A stretch of 64,000 bases of DNA from Ilex aquifolium (Eukaryota; Streptophyta; Magnoliopsida; Aquifoliales; Aquifoliaceae): positions 5,509,001-5,573,000 of the forward strand of contig OX637397.1 of the NCBI GenBank assembly GCA_951799425.1, written 5' to 3'. Shown piece after piece: positions 35,801 to 46,462 of the stretch (positions are counted from its first letter, which is position 1; every line of letters starts with the position of its first letter). Below the pieces are notes generated by a model. That model was not told the DNA's origin and searched no databases. It was given only the letters and a program-made list of their open reading frames with translations. The translations under genes and the position numbers were made by a program.

Positions 35801-36912
35801 CGATGGACTGAGAGAACATGTCGTTTCTTCCTCACTGAAGCATGAAAGAAGCGGGTGTTCGAATCCCCCTCTCGAAGCCAACGGACACGGGACTGCTGTC
35901 TCATAAAGGACTCCTCACACTGTAAAGCCTGCTACAACTCAGCCCTGGCCTGATGAAGGGCAGCCCGATCTGAAGAAGACCCTGACTGATCATGTGCCAC
36001 CTCTCTCCTACTAACCTCGGCCTCCGCCTCCTGAACCCGCTGAAACACATTGCCGAACATTTCCTTGTTCCAGACCTTCAGGGTTTGTTTCAACCGAATA
36101 AGTTTCGATTGAAACGCAGACATCCCCAAAGCAAACACAGGAAGGGTCCAGCTCTGCCGCACAACCTCCATAAACTCTCTGTGCCTAGTCCAAGTGTGAA
36201 GAAACTTGAATCGGCTCGGCCCTCTACTTTGACGCTGATCTCCAGAGATCAACAATGGTGAATGATCTGAACAAGTCTGATTCAGGTGGGCAACCCGAAA
36301 CACAGAAAAATAAGAACTCCACTGAGCATTCACCACTACTCTATCCAATCTCCTCCAGATACGTCCATTCGTCCATGTGAACGGAGTACCCTCAAACCCA
36401 GCATCCTCCAAACCACTAGACAACAAAGCTAAGGAAAATGCATCAATAGCAGACTGAGACTGAGTATGACCCCCCCGGATCTCAGAATGGGACTCAACAA
36501 CGTTGAAATCCCCACCAACCATCCACGAACCATCATGAATGCTCCCAAACTGTGTCAAAGCATCCCATAAACCCTGTCGAACAGAAGCCACGCAACTGGC
36601 ATACACAAAGGAAACAAAAACTGGATCCGGTAAGGAAGAATGTCGCACCTGGCAGTGAACCACCTGACCATCATCCTGAATAACCTCCAACCGAAAAGGG
36701 GAAGACCAAAAGATCCAAATCTTCCCTGTGATAGAACAAAAACTGTTCTCCATGTGCAAACGAATCCGAAAAGACTCCAAATGATCCTGGTCAACAAAAG
36801 GCTCCAAAATACAGAACATCGATAAGTGGTGTGAACGGATCAGCCTACTAAGCCTTCTAAGCGAAGAGGTCTGGCTGATCCCTCTGATATTCCATATGAG
36901 TGTACTAATCAT
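32812..36912 (-). pseudogene. LINE ORF2: endonuclease, reverse transcriptase, zinc domain, RNase H; seven internal stops
   Basis: About 1,366 codons. Starts at ATG 36912 (MISTLIWNIRG), overlapping the ORF1 stop by 8 bases. Endonuclease motifs LEPFV, GGDFNVV, SDHSPL; reverse transcriptase KLDMAKAYDR, QGDPLSPCLF, LAFADD; then LPFIYLG and the thumb region; a zinc-binding domain with CVCGG and HFFLDCPF; and a plant-LINE RNase H with NVDGCSKGNPG, EMQAVCAGLE, VESDS and REANQAAD. In-frame stops at 35932 (TAG), 35158 (TGA), 34693 (TAG), 33937 (TAG), 33886 (TGA), 33433 (TAG) and 33061 (TGA). Comparison with the other copy shows the first two were CAG and TGG. No frameshift is present. Confidence 0.92.
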
Positions 36913-38773
36913 CAGAAATGAGTGGAAGAACCACACTAAGCGTCCCTCGACCAGGCCTACCACCTCTATCTCTTCTGCCTGCTCGACCTCCCCTACCAAT
37001 ACGTTGAGATCTACGCAGCGGAACCTGCCAACTGGACTGTGAGGCATCATAAAGCACTATAGTTTCTCCAGGCTGAGAATGGCCCTTCTGCGGGTCAGAA
37101 AAGGATCCAACATCACCACCCAAAGACTCATCAAAGGATATATCTCCAGTAGAGTGGCTCTCAACCCCAGTAGAAAATCCAGGGTTAAGAGGGATATCAG
37201 TCGAGGTGGTACAATCCATGTGTCTACTAGAAACACTCTTATCTCTACGCCTCAAACCAGTATCCTCAGAAACTGACACAACCGTAGAATTCTGAACCCC
37301 TCGAAGCTCATGAATAGTCGGGCGAACGGCCGGGGTAGTCACAGGTCCATCACGGACTAGCTCAAAAACTGTATCTACTGAATGATCGGGGCACAAACTC
37401 TGCTCCTGCACAACACTAACAGGGATAGTATCCGAACTGACCACAATCATTGGCTCACCCACAGTATGCGGCTCAACAACAAGCTGGACAGGAGCAACTG
37501 AGGCAGACTCCCCAACAGTAGCAACTATATCCCTAGGGGGATGAACAACGGTAACGACATCTGTCACTCCCCCAGAGGATACTCTAACCCTATCGGTACT
37601 CTTGGGAGGAACAGTAGGGGCTGGGGCTCTAGGTGCTCCCTCCTGTGGTCTAATCCTGTGCTGGCCATCACCTCGACCATGCTGTGGCCGGTCTCCACTG
37701 ACCTCCTCCCGGGGCTGGGAATGGGTGATGCAGGTCTCCACTGAATGGCCTAGATGCCGACATCCAGAACAATATTGCGGTACATCCTCGTAGAGCACAT
37801 CCTGCCAAAATCCAATCTCCTGTCTGCCTATCCTAATTCTCGGCACCCGCAGCCATGTGACATCATACTCAACTAGCACCCTGGCAACTGATGGTCTGCT
37901 CAAACTCGCTGTGGCCTGATCAACCCGTAAAGGCGTCCCAATCGCTGAAGCTATCGAGAATAATGCATCCTGGGAGCGCACAAAGTGGACTGGTAAATAT
38001 GGGAATGAAACCCAGATAGGAACTATGGGCGACTCCTCGGTACAACGAAACTGCGGAGTCCACTTAAACATGCGCATCTCTCTGCCATAAACCGACCAAG
38101 CCTGCTTCACCCAGAGACGGGTGTAATCCTCCTCAAGGTTGCACATCAGGAGCACGTGTCGGCTGTCTAACAAAGAGGCACTAACCTGCCCCCTCAATCC
38201 AATCAGCTGCAAGAATCTCCTGATCATTTCCATCGGAGGACGGCCTCGAGTAAATTTGCCCACCAGGGCCAACCTGAAAGGAGCTGCGAGTCTCTCAATC
38301 TCCTCGTCAGAAAAATCAACCGCTGGAGCACCCCTGTACTGTGTGACCGGGCGGGGAACTCGACGAGTGGGAGCGTCAGAGCCAGGAGTGGTAGATCCCC
38401 TCAAAACATCTATGAATGACTTGTGTGGTCGGGTCGGGTCCGGGGCGGAACCGGGGGGTCGGGTCCAAGAATTGTGAGCAGTAGGTATGGCTGGTTTTGG
38501 AGCACCAGGTTGTGTTGGGTTTCGGCCGGGTTGGTGTTTAGCTTGAAGAGGTTGGCGAATTTTGGGAAGTAGGCTAGGTTTGATGATGGGATGGGTAGAT
38601 TGAGTGGGCCGAGTTTGCTTATAAGTGTAACCCGCGGGGTTAACGTGATGTAGATCGCCAGCCTTGGGGTGGTGGATAACTCCGTCGGTATAAGTGTGTT
38701 CGTCAGGTGGGGGAGGGTCGGGTGGTTGGTTTAAGCCGGCGGTTGGGTCTTCACCGGCAGTTAGATTGGCCAT
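36905..38773 (-). CDS. LINE ORF1 protein (DUF4283 and zinc knuckle)
   Basis: 622 aa, uninterrupted. Presumed RNA-binding chaperone of the LINE. A Pro-rich N-terminus (about 1-150) is followed by a DUF4283-type domain (about 155-310; EIERLAAPFRLALVGKF to WVSFPYLPVHF) and a CCHC knuckle CSGCRHLGHSVETC in the next 40 residues. The C-terminal half is acidic and low in structure, ending in a basic QVPLRRSQRIGRGGRAGR stretch and LISDD. The start is the first ATG after a telomere-like C-rich leader. Its stop codon sits inside ATGATTAG, which contains the ORF2 start, so ORF2 is probably translated by reinitiation. Confidence 0.9.
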   Translation of the reverse strand: MANLTAGEDPTAGLNQPPDPPPPDEHTYTDGVIHHPKAGDLHHVNPAGYTYKQTRPTQSTHPIIKPSLLPKIRQPLQAKHQPGRNPTQPGAPKPAIPTAHNSWTRPPGSAPDPTRPHKSFIDVLRGSTTPGSDAPTRRVPRPVTQYRGAPAVDFSDEEIERLAAPFRLALVGKFTRGRPPMEMIRRFLQLIGLRGQVSASLLDSRHVLLMCNLEEDYTRLWVKQAWSVYGREMRMFKWTPQFRCTEESPIVPIWVSFPYLPVHFVRSQDALFSIASAIGTPLRVDQATASLSRPSVARVLVEYDVTWLRVPRIRIGRQEIGFWQDVLYEDVPQYCSGCRHLGHSVETCITHSQPREEVSGDRPQHGRGDGQHRIRPQEGAPRAPAPTVPPKSTDRVRVSSGGVTDVVTVVHPPRDIVATVGESASVAPVQLVVEPHTVGEPMIVVSSDTIPVSVVQEQSLCPDHSVDTVFELVRDGPVTTPAVRPTIHELRGVQNSTVVSVSEDTGLRRRDKSVSSRHMDCTTSTDIPLNPGFSTGVESHSTGDISFDESLGGDVGSFSDPQKGHSQPGETIVLYDASQSSWQVPLRRSQRIGRGGRAGRRDRGGRPGRGTLSVVLPLISDD

Positions 38774-39182
38774 GTGGTGGATTAGTGGCTAGGATTAGGG
38801 TTAGGGTTAGGATTAGGGTTAGGTAGGTTTAGGATTTTGATACCTAGATTGGGATTGGGTAGGGTTTGTGTTTGCTGGATTAAATGGGTGGCCTTGGTTT
38901 CGGTTTTGTGGTGGTGGTTCGTCTAGGGTTTGGTTTGGGTAGTGTCGATGCAATCGGTGGAATTTGGGCTGTGAAGAATCGTGGGAAAGTCGGGCGTTGT
39001 TGCTGTCGGTCGGTGGATGTGGTGAAGGGCGGTGTAGCTGTAACGTGGTGAAGGGGCTAGGGCTCTTCTTGGGCAGTCGGTGCAGTGGGGAACAAGGCAG
39101 TCAGTCGGTGGGATTGGCTTTGGCTTTATGATTTGATGGAGGCAGTCAGTCGGCGCTTGCCCATTCCACTACCCACCCCTGA
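38774..39182 (-). promoter_or_regulatory. LINE 5' leader with telomere-like repeats
   Basis: About 410 bases. On the minus strand, just before the ORF1 ATG, are CCTAACC/CCCTAATCC repeats (38788-38830). Further upstream are repeated GCAGTCAGTCGG words (plus-strand reading near 39090-39150). It probably holds the internal promoter of the element. Confidence 0.6.
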
Positions 39183-39192
39183 ATCCAAATTT
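39183..39192. repeat. target-site duplication, right copy, of the LINE
   Basis: ATCCAAATTT, identical to 32608-32617. Confidence 0.7.
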
Positions 39193-39640
39193 ACTTACAT
39201 TAAAATAAGTAGAATAATAATGCTATTATCACCGATTTTTTTTTTTTTTTTTTTATGGACTTTTGTTTCCTAGTTTTTGTGAACATTAGATCAGTGAGTC
39301 CGACTAACATCTAGTAATTGTAATTTTGCAATACTAACTCGTAAAAAAAAACATTAATTGGAACAACGTTAGTACAAATGATTACATTGTGACGTTGATA
39401 CGATATTTCTAAGAAAAACAATCAAAGATTGAAAGCGAAAATATATAGTTTATTGTCACATCAGGCAGAGGTTCAGATCAAGTTAATAACTAAATGGTTT
39501 TTGGCAAATAGCTACTAGGTTGTCTTCCAATCTCTATGAAAAAGACTTGATGCATGCCTTCTTGTGTAAGAGATCCTTCATGGTATAACTAGTTTAAACT
39601 ATTAGGTGTAAAGTCAAAGTGCTTCTTTCAACCCCCCCCC

Positions 39641-39683
<43 letters not shown>

Positions 39684-40829
39684 AAAAAAACCACCTTGTA
39701 GCTCATGAGATAATAATTTTTGAAGTCTTTTCGTTCCATATATCTTGAATTCTTTATTGATGGCTTTGGCAAAGGTTGACAGTGGGTCGAGGAAGGCTAG
39801 TCTACCCTAACTTTTTCAGACCCAAGCCTGCCCGGGTTCAAGCATGATGGGCATTAACCGGTCAAAAGGGTTGGGCTCAGGCCAACTAGATAAAAAATAG
39901 CCCTACTGTCTGCCTGACAGTCTAGCCCAATGTACCCTTAATAGGCTAAAATTTGGATCGTTTAACTGGGCCATTATGGGTTTGCAAAATCAATCGGCCC
40001 ACGACCTTTTCCTAACCCTAGGTTGATTTTCGTACGCGTGTGCGCGCGCGCACAAGCACTCACGCACGTGGACGTTAAAAATTATAATTTTTTATATATT
40101 TTTATCGGAATGAGGTTCCCACACGTGGACGTTAAAAAGCTAATAGACAGATGAAGATACATTTGGGGACTGATGAGAAATTGATAGGGTGCTTATTTTA
40201 GTGAAAGCGAATAGCGGATGGCATAAAGTGAGCCAGTCGGCGCACATCACTATCTTGCATACGCACAACCTCACTACTCCAAACATGATGGACTTTGAGA
40301 GCATGCTACCATCATCACCATCATCATAGTGCTTCCAACTTAAAAAATTGATTGAATTTATTGATTTAATCTATCATAATTATTAAATAAATAATAAATT
40401 TTAATAAATTTTGGAATTTATAGTTAAATCAATGATAATAAATGATCAATTCAACATTTTAAATTCATGTAACATTACTGTTTTATAAATGAGTGTATTC
40501 ATGTGATCATTATATGTACATATCATTATTCATACATAAATATTTTTTTATTTAATTATATAATTTAAAATTAAATTAAACTGAGAAAAAACAAGGGAGT
40601 GAAGAGAGAAATGTAGATTAGCGAGGTTGTCTGGTATTCGGGGAGTATATTTGTTGAATTGTCTGTTGTTGGAAGTCGTGCAAAAAAAATGATGTTTTTA
40701 AGCAGGAAAACAAAATTGGAATAAAATTTTGTACTATTGGATCAAAATGGATGGAAAATTAGTTCAATCTGGATAGTTGTTTTATTTTTATAAATTGAGA
40801 ATTTAATATTAGATAAATTTTGAAAAATA
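39193..40829. other. intergenic; C-tract, transposon debris
   Basis: Holds a C9-T-C32-A17 tract (39632-39690), a Gly/Pro-word-rich stretch 39780-40010 (GCCCGGGTTC, GGGTTGGGCTC) resembling hAT-type debris like that at 20689-21331, and a GTGCGCGCGCGC run near 40040. The 16-base phrase CACGTGGACGTTAAAA occurs twice (about 40065 and 40122). No gene. Confidence 0.5.
39632..39690. repeat. C9-T-C32-A17 homopolymer tract
   Basis: Nine C, one T, 32 C, then 17 A. The minus strand is a pure G run. Confidence 0.9.
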
Positions 40830-41718
40830 TGTAATTATCATCCACACCCCTTCTAAATAGTTATATTTTCAATGAGATCCCTTCATGACCCAAAACAATA
40901 ATGACACCCTATTCTAGTTTATATTTAAATATCACTGACCTCCTACTGTTAAACCACCGTTTTTAAAATAAAAATAATTTCATCTAAAATACCAAAATTG
41001 TCTCTACATAAACTCCAAATAATCTTTCTATATAAAATTTGATTAAATTTCGAATCAATTAAATTTTTTTTTTACATATTAAATTTTGAGCTGATTAAAA
41101 TTCGATTCGAGCTTTTACGTATTAAAATTCGAACCTATTAAAATTTATTTTTACGAATTAAATTTGAGCCGATTCGAGCTCAGCCTGAGATGCTAGCGCC
41201 GATTAAAATTTAATTCGATTCAAGTTGATTAAAATTTATATTTTTTTATGTATTAAAATTTGGGCCAATTAAAATTTGATTCAAGATGATTAATTTTTTT
41301 TTTTACGTATTAAAATTTGAGTCGATTAAAATTTATATTTTTAATGTATCAGAATTCGGGTTGGTTAAAATTAAATCGGCTCAAATTTTAATACATAAAA
41401 AAAATATAATTTTTAATCGACTCGAATTTTAATACATAAAAAATAAATTTTAATTTGCCTGAATCGAATTTTAATCTGCACGAATTTTAATACGTAAAAA
41501 AATTCAAAAAATAAAGGGGGTCTCATTGAAGATATGTCTATCTAAAAAAGGAGCGAATGAAATTTTTCCTAAAATATAATAATATATCATAGGCAGTTTT
41601 GTAAAATTGCATTCTAATTAACGCCATTAATCTGATAAGAGGTGTCAATGATGTTTTAGATAATAGAAGGGTCTTATTAAAGATATATTTATCTAGAGGG
41701 TGTCAATGATAATTACCC
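40830..41718. mobile_element. Mutator-like non-autonomous element, 889 bp
   Basis: Left end GTAATTATCATCCACACCCC, right end GGGTGTCAATGATAATTACCC, inverted over about 60 bp. Flanks TGAAAAATA (40821-40829) and TGAAAAAAC (41719-41727) agree at 7 of 9. The interior is made of repeated GATTAAAATTTGATTCGAG words in both orientations. A fragment of the same family lies in intron 1 of the CslG/M gene. Confidence 0.7.
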
Positions 41719-42111
41719 TGAAAAAACCTCATAATGATAACAGCATTAGACTGGGCCCAGAAAGAATGGTCAAGGGCCACACACTGGTGACCCAAGAAAA
41801 GCCAGACGATGGTCAAGGAGACAAGGAAATATATTGACCCATTGCTAGGCCTACCTGCTGCTTCTTATTACAGATCTCCTGGGCGGTGTATATCAAATGT
41901 GGATAAGATTAGTGTAAATAACCGGTATATTTTGGTTGGATTTATTTATAATTACTGATAATAAAAATAATAAAATAAAATAAAATAATTTTATACGTGT
42001 CACATTTTAATTGGAAGAAAAATGCATTTGGACATGTTGAATATCACACATTATATATACCATGTAAATTTCGAGGTTGTGAAATTAAAATCACGATAGA
42101 CTTTTTTATTA

Positions 42112-42270
42112 GGGAAATATTATGTATCTCAAATCTCTAACCCAAATTTTCATCCCAAATGAAAGGAGACTATTGGATGAGTGGGTCCCATTAATTTTTT
42201 TAAATGGGACCCACTGATCTAATGGTCTCCCTTCATTTGGATTGAAAATTTGGGATACATAGCATTGCTC
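42112..42270. mobile_element. 159-bp Mutator-type MITE
   Basis: Ends GGGAAATATTATG and CATAGCATTGCTC; perfect 9-bp duplication TTTTTATTA (42103-42111 and 42271-42279). The arms fold on GTGGGTCCCATTAA / TTAAATGGGACCCAC. Same family as 7426-7568. Confidence 0.85.
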
Positions 42271-42279
42271 TTTTTATTA

Positions 42280-43090
42280 TGCCTGTTTTCTCTAAAACTC
42301 GTAATGTGGGAAGTAGTGTTTAACTTGAAAAATAGAAAATTTGGCCAAAAACCTATTGTACAAATCGAAAGGACTCTCGTTCGAACCCCAAGCATTTATC
42401 CTCATAATTCCATTATTTATATGGAACGGAAAGATTTCAAAAACCAAGAAGAATTAGTCGGGTGATGTAAGAAGACCAAAATATCATCATCGTAGTTGGC
42501 AATTCTAAAAATCGAGGACAAACCTTACAATCTTCTCTCTCTTTTTCTACAAACTATCGCGGAAAGGTCTCAATATCTTTGTCCAAACAAATGTAACATT
42601 CAAGGATACATGGAGCTAAGAACCGATTGAAACATGCAAGTTTTCGTGGTTTACAGCAACATATCAACACTGTTTCTACAGCTAATTATAATACACGAAA
42701 ATAATTTCTGATCAGTCAATTGATTCTATGGTAAACGGCTATGGATTCGATTCTAATCCAAAAAACAAAACGTCAAGTCCTGCTGTACATGAACTGGCGG
42801 TGAAAACAGCAATGTCTCTACTTATGTTACTCTCATTGACCATTTATTTCTCATTTGTCCTTTACATTTTCAATCCTATACTCTTAAAACTGTCGCAAAA
42901 CATGCGAACAAAATGGCCGTTTAAGAATAATATCATTGTAAACCATCGTCAAAACTTCAATTACTTTGACTGTTTTAGACGCGTTATTTTAGTCATCTCT
43001 TCCAATTCGAATGGAAACCAGATAGGAATTACAACAGTAGAGAAAAGGGAACTTCAATTTTAATAACTAATGTGTTACATCTCTTTATTC
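42280..43090. other. intergenic, nothing recognised
   Basis: Two short plus-strand frames (42250-42465, 42728-43063) lack any known motif. Confidence 0.4.
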
Positions 43091-43208
43091 TTTTTTTTTT
43101 GGACTGCCCTCTTTGGCTCACCTTATGAAACCCGAGGGCGCCCACACACATACACACAAACAATAGACTGTAAAGCAGAACCAGTTTAGATGGATCTTAG
43201 TTTGTACT
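43091..43208. repeat. direct repeat A (about 115 bp)
   Basis: TTTTTGGACTGCCCTCTTTG to TGGATCTTAG; a close copy lies at 44305-44418 in the same orientation. Confidence 0.8.
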
Positions 43209-43228
43209 ACCAGTTTATATCGATATTA

Positions 43229-44304
43229 GAGAAAATTATATTTGGACCCTTTTAATTATAAGTCTAGTTCCACATTACCCCTAAACTATCTATTTTCTCA
43301 CATTAAACCTTAAACTATAGGTTCGTGTTTTCCGAAAAGTAAAGTGTATTAATAAACATGCTATATAAGAGCAAAAAGAAGAACAACCTAAGTGTTGTCC
43401 ATCAGAGAAAAGAAAGGAAAGAACATGGAGCAAAATTCAGTGGAAAGTATAGAGCATAGTCACTACTTCCCATGGAATCCTTGTCTTAAGTTACCAAAAG
43501 AATAAAATACAAGCAGCATACAATGAGAAGATTATAACAAGCACCTGTGTGGTAAGTCCCATAACTGCAGCATTCTAAGATTCAAAGGGGAACTCTTCAA
43601 CTTAGTAGACAAGAGCCTGTCTTTGATCGCTTGATTGATAATATGAGTTAGGGTATTACAATCCCTGTATTGGTTGGTAAAAACTCTTAACATTCCTTTC
43701 CATCCAGATATGATAAACAGTAACCGAAAGACTCAGCTTCAAAACCACTGTATTGATCGATTGTCCTTCCAGTGGAGAGCTGCCCAACTAATGAAAGAGG
43801 GCCAGTTAGTAGGTGACCACTGGATTCGACTGCAAGACTGGATAGAAGTCCATATAGCTTGGGAATATGAGCATTCAAAGAAAAGGTGAGGATGAGACTC
43901 AGGAAATTGTCTGCATAGGATGCATCCCAGATCAGCTTAGTTGGAGGGAGAGTGAGCTCTGTCCTTGGTGTACAATCTTTGCCTAATAGCAAGCCACAAA
44001 ATAAATCTCATTCTGGGGATGAATTGCTTGTATCAGACAACCTTGTCCCAATCATTGACTTTTGCCCATTTTTTAGGTAAATTAGGACAATAATAGAATT
44101 TTGCACTGAGAAAAGACTGACCACAACTCCTAACATATTGAGATCTTTTTTTTGTTCAGATTTGCCATGAGAAATTGGCATAAAGTCAACTATTTGAGCA
44201 ATGGGAAACTCAACCCAATAATTTAAGGTGAAAAATGTGAAATCGAATAGTTTAGCGAACAATGTGACAAGAGGGACATAATTTAAGTGGTCTGAGCGTA
44301 ATTT
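43229..44304. mobile_element. inverted-repeat element between direct repeats A and B
   Basis: Left end GAGAAAATTATATTTGGACC and right end GGTCTGAGCGTAATTTTTC form diverged inverted repeats of about 90 bp (CTAAACTATC / AAACTATTCG words). No target duplication found. It encloses a LINE-derived coding fragment. Confidence 0.45.
43680..44058 (-). pseudogene. LINE zinc-binding domain (zf-RVT) remnant
   Basis: The minus-strand translation gives IPRMRFILWLAIRQRL, TKDRAHSPSN, a stop, ADLGCILCRQFPESHPHLFF, ECSYSQAIW and later GWKGM. This is the zinc-binding region that follows reverse transcriptase in plant LINEs (Cys-x2-Cys, then HLFFEC). Several stops break it. It is not from the same LINE family as the two copies above. 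Confidence 0.75.
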
Positions 44305-44418
44305 TTCCTTCTTTTTGGACTGCCTCTTTAGCTCACCTTTTAAAACCGAGGGCGCGCCCACACACAAACGAAAGATAGACTGTACAGCACAGCCAGTTTA
44401 TGGATCTTAGCTTGCAGT
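44305..44418. repeat. direct repeat B (about 115 bp)
   Basis: CTTTTTGGACTGCCTCTTTA to TGGATCTTAG; copy of 43091-43208. Confidence 0.8.
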
Positions 44419-44790
44419 AATTAGATGGGATAGAGACTACAGCAAGAGGACATGCATAGGACACTAATCCTTAAATGACCAAGTCCATTAAATGGCTTTG
44501 GTCTCACAGAAGAGAGAATGAATCACGAGGGATTTGGTTTGCTCTTTTGGGAACATAACTATTAAAATGAAGGAAGAAAATTTTGGACATGGAGTAGCAT
44601 GATTTTTGTTCTCAATCGCGGTCTATTAAGCCTCTAAAAAAAATTAAAATATATTTTCAAGCATATATTATGGAGACTAGTTTTCCATTCAACTAGAATA
44701 ATTATATAATAATGAAATCGGAATGTGATTTAATGAGTAACTATAGCACATTATGACATAACCTATAGTTATACCAAGTTCCTCTTCTAA

Positions 44791-44791
44791 G

Positions 44792-44818
<27 letters not shown>
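44791..44818. repeat. (GA)14 microsatellite
   Basis: Pure GA repeat about 300 bp upstream of the zinc-finger ATG at 45107. Confidence 0.9.
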
Positions 44819-44824
<6 letters not shown>

Positions 44825-44978
44825 AGGAATACACTTGAGCCGGATGCAAGGAAAAACACAGTAGCATAAATCCAAAAACGGTGTCTTTGTAAAATCTCAA
44901 TACAATAACACTGAAGACAATGCCAAAGCAAATGTCCTCTAATTACATCTATCTCTCATCCCAAACAGCTTTTTAGTC

Positions 44979-44985
44979 TATAAAA
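44979..44985 (+). promoter_or_regulatory. TATA box of the second zinc-finger gene
   Basis: TATAAAA, 122 bases before the ATG at 45107, followed by CT-rich leader sequence (TATCTCTCTCTCTTTC). Confidence 0.6.
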
Positions 44986-45106
44986 CCTTCTTTACTGCTA
45001 TCTCTCTCTCTTTCATAACCCTAATTTCCCATCACATATCCATTCCACTAACAGATTCCACCTTAGAAATTCCTCAAAATATTCCAAACCCAGATTACCC
45101 TTAAGC

Positions 45107-45658
45107 ATGGATGCTGAAAAATATGGAAATTCCGAAGCCTCGAGCGACGAAAACGATCAGCCAGAGAAATTCAGTGACGATAACACCGGTATCGGCCGGT
45201 CCTACGAGTGTACTTTCTGCAAGAGAGGCTTCACCAACGCTCAGGCCTTAGGAGGCCACATGAACATGCACAGAAAAGATAAAGCCAAGGGCAAGAAACA
45301 ACACACTCGTGAGTCTTCTTTTTCGAAGAAATTCAATGAAGACTTCATGGTTTCTGGTTATTTTCCACCAATTTCAGGCGACCATGGAAGTAACAACATA
45401 GCTTTTGGAGGGCAGATGAATTTTCCTTTGTACTTTCCTCCATCAAACCCAACCTACCAACAAGTATACCATGGAAATAACTTGGCTGTTCCGAGATCGA
45501 AGCAATTGAGATTCAATGAAGAGATTGTGGGTGCAAATTTGAGCCTTCGTATTGGCCCCCCGCACGCGGGAGATTGGAAGAGGAAGAAGAGAGATGGGAA
45601 AGAAGATGGTGTTGAAAATGAAGTGGATTTGGAGCTTCGACTCGGTCATGAACCATAA
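45107..45658 (+). CDS. single C2H2 zinc-finger repressor, TAC1-like
   Basis: Intronless, 183 aa. An acidic N-terminus is followed by [12 protein letters not shown] and the plant finger (Cys35, Cys38, QALGGH, His51, His55), then the basic RKDKAKGKK. The middle is rich in Tyr, Pro and Asn. Two repression-type motifs follow: LSLRI and a C-terminal EAR motif DLELRL (174-179). The finger flank is typical of the TELOMERASE ACTIVATOR1 / UPRIGHT ROSETTE group of small plant C2H2 proteins, which regulate growth and hormone responses as nuclear factors. Orthology beyond that group cannot be decided by eye. It differs from the SUPERMAN-type gene at 26090 outside the finger, so the two are not recent duplicates. 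Confidence 0.92.
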   Translation: MDAEKYGNSEASSDENDQPEKFSDDNTGIGRSYECTFCKRGFTNAQALGGHMNMHRKDKAKGKKQHTRESSFSKKFNEDFMVSGYFPPISGDHGSNNIAFGGQMNFPLYFPPSNPTYQQVYHGNNLAVPRSKQLRFNEEIVGANLSLRIGPPHAGDWKRKKRDGKEDGVENEVDLELRLGHEP

Positions 45659-46411
45659 TAATGCACTGTTACGTACATCTACTTCTCTCCAGACCTATAA
45701 AAAAAAATGATCATCAACAATGTACAGAGGGTGAGTTTCTTCATCAGTTATACTTACTGCAACTTTATTTTGAAAGCATGGAAAGAGAAGAAAACAGTGA
45801 TCTTCAAGGGCTGGTTATGGAAAGAAGAAAGATAAATAGGTGAAGGAAGTCGAGTAATTAGTCTCATATTCCATAGAGTTGTTTTTTCTTTAAATTAGGG
45901 ATTGATGTTTGTGATTCTGAGTGATGTTTGGGTTGCAATGCAAAGTTCCATTGGTTGTTCTGATAGGAAAATTCTATGACACTTCAGTTTTTCCAATTTC
46001 TTTAAGTCCCTTAATCGAATTAAAAGTGAATTAATTAATATTCAGATGCAATTTTACTCTTTTATGATCTCATTAGTTCATCATTTCCAAGTTGTATTCT
46101 TAATTTTTTTCATAGAATGATTAATGATACTAGGAAGTACCATATAATTACTACGTTAGTGCCAAGGTAATGGCACATTTTCCTCTTTTCAAAACGTCCT
46201 TAAACATCAAAATTGATTGAATTATCCTTAAAAATGATTTGTAGAATTTATAATGTTCAATGCAATTCATCTCTCTTCATATGGCATCTAACACTACAGT
46301 ATCATGCAACAAATGTTATTATATGGCCATATGGGAAAACTTCATTTATTACAAAAGCTTAGTGCACATGACTAGCCTTCTATATATGCATCTAATCCTT
46401 TGCAAGAATGA

Positions 46412-46462
<51 letters not shown>

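Larger units (their letters stand above)
32618..39182 (-). mobile_element. L1-type LINE, apparently full length, 6.56 kb
   Basis: Minus strand: 5' leader (39182-38774), ORF1 (38773-36905), ORF2 (36912-32812), a roughly 180-bp 3' UTR, then poly(A) (T run at 32615-32629 on the plus strand). The same 10 bases ATCCAAATTT flank both ends, as expected of target-primed reverse transcription. ORF1 is intact and ORF2 keeps one frame from end to end, so the insertion is fairly young despite its stops. A second copy of the family lies at 2079-4457. Confidence 0.9.

Noticed and set aside
37541-38477. Plus-strand frames opposite LINE ORF1 and ORF2 (also 4013-4391, 33175-34086, 35032-36261)
   Set aside because: Shadows of the minus-strand LINE proteins, which have clear motifs; the antisense frames have none.
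42728-43063. 111-codon plus-strand frame with a hydrophobic segment
   Set aside because: No family motif, and no splice or promoter context; likely chance.
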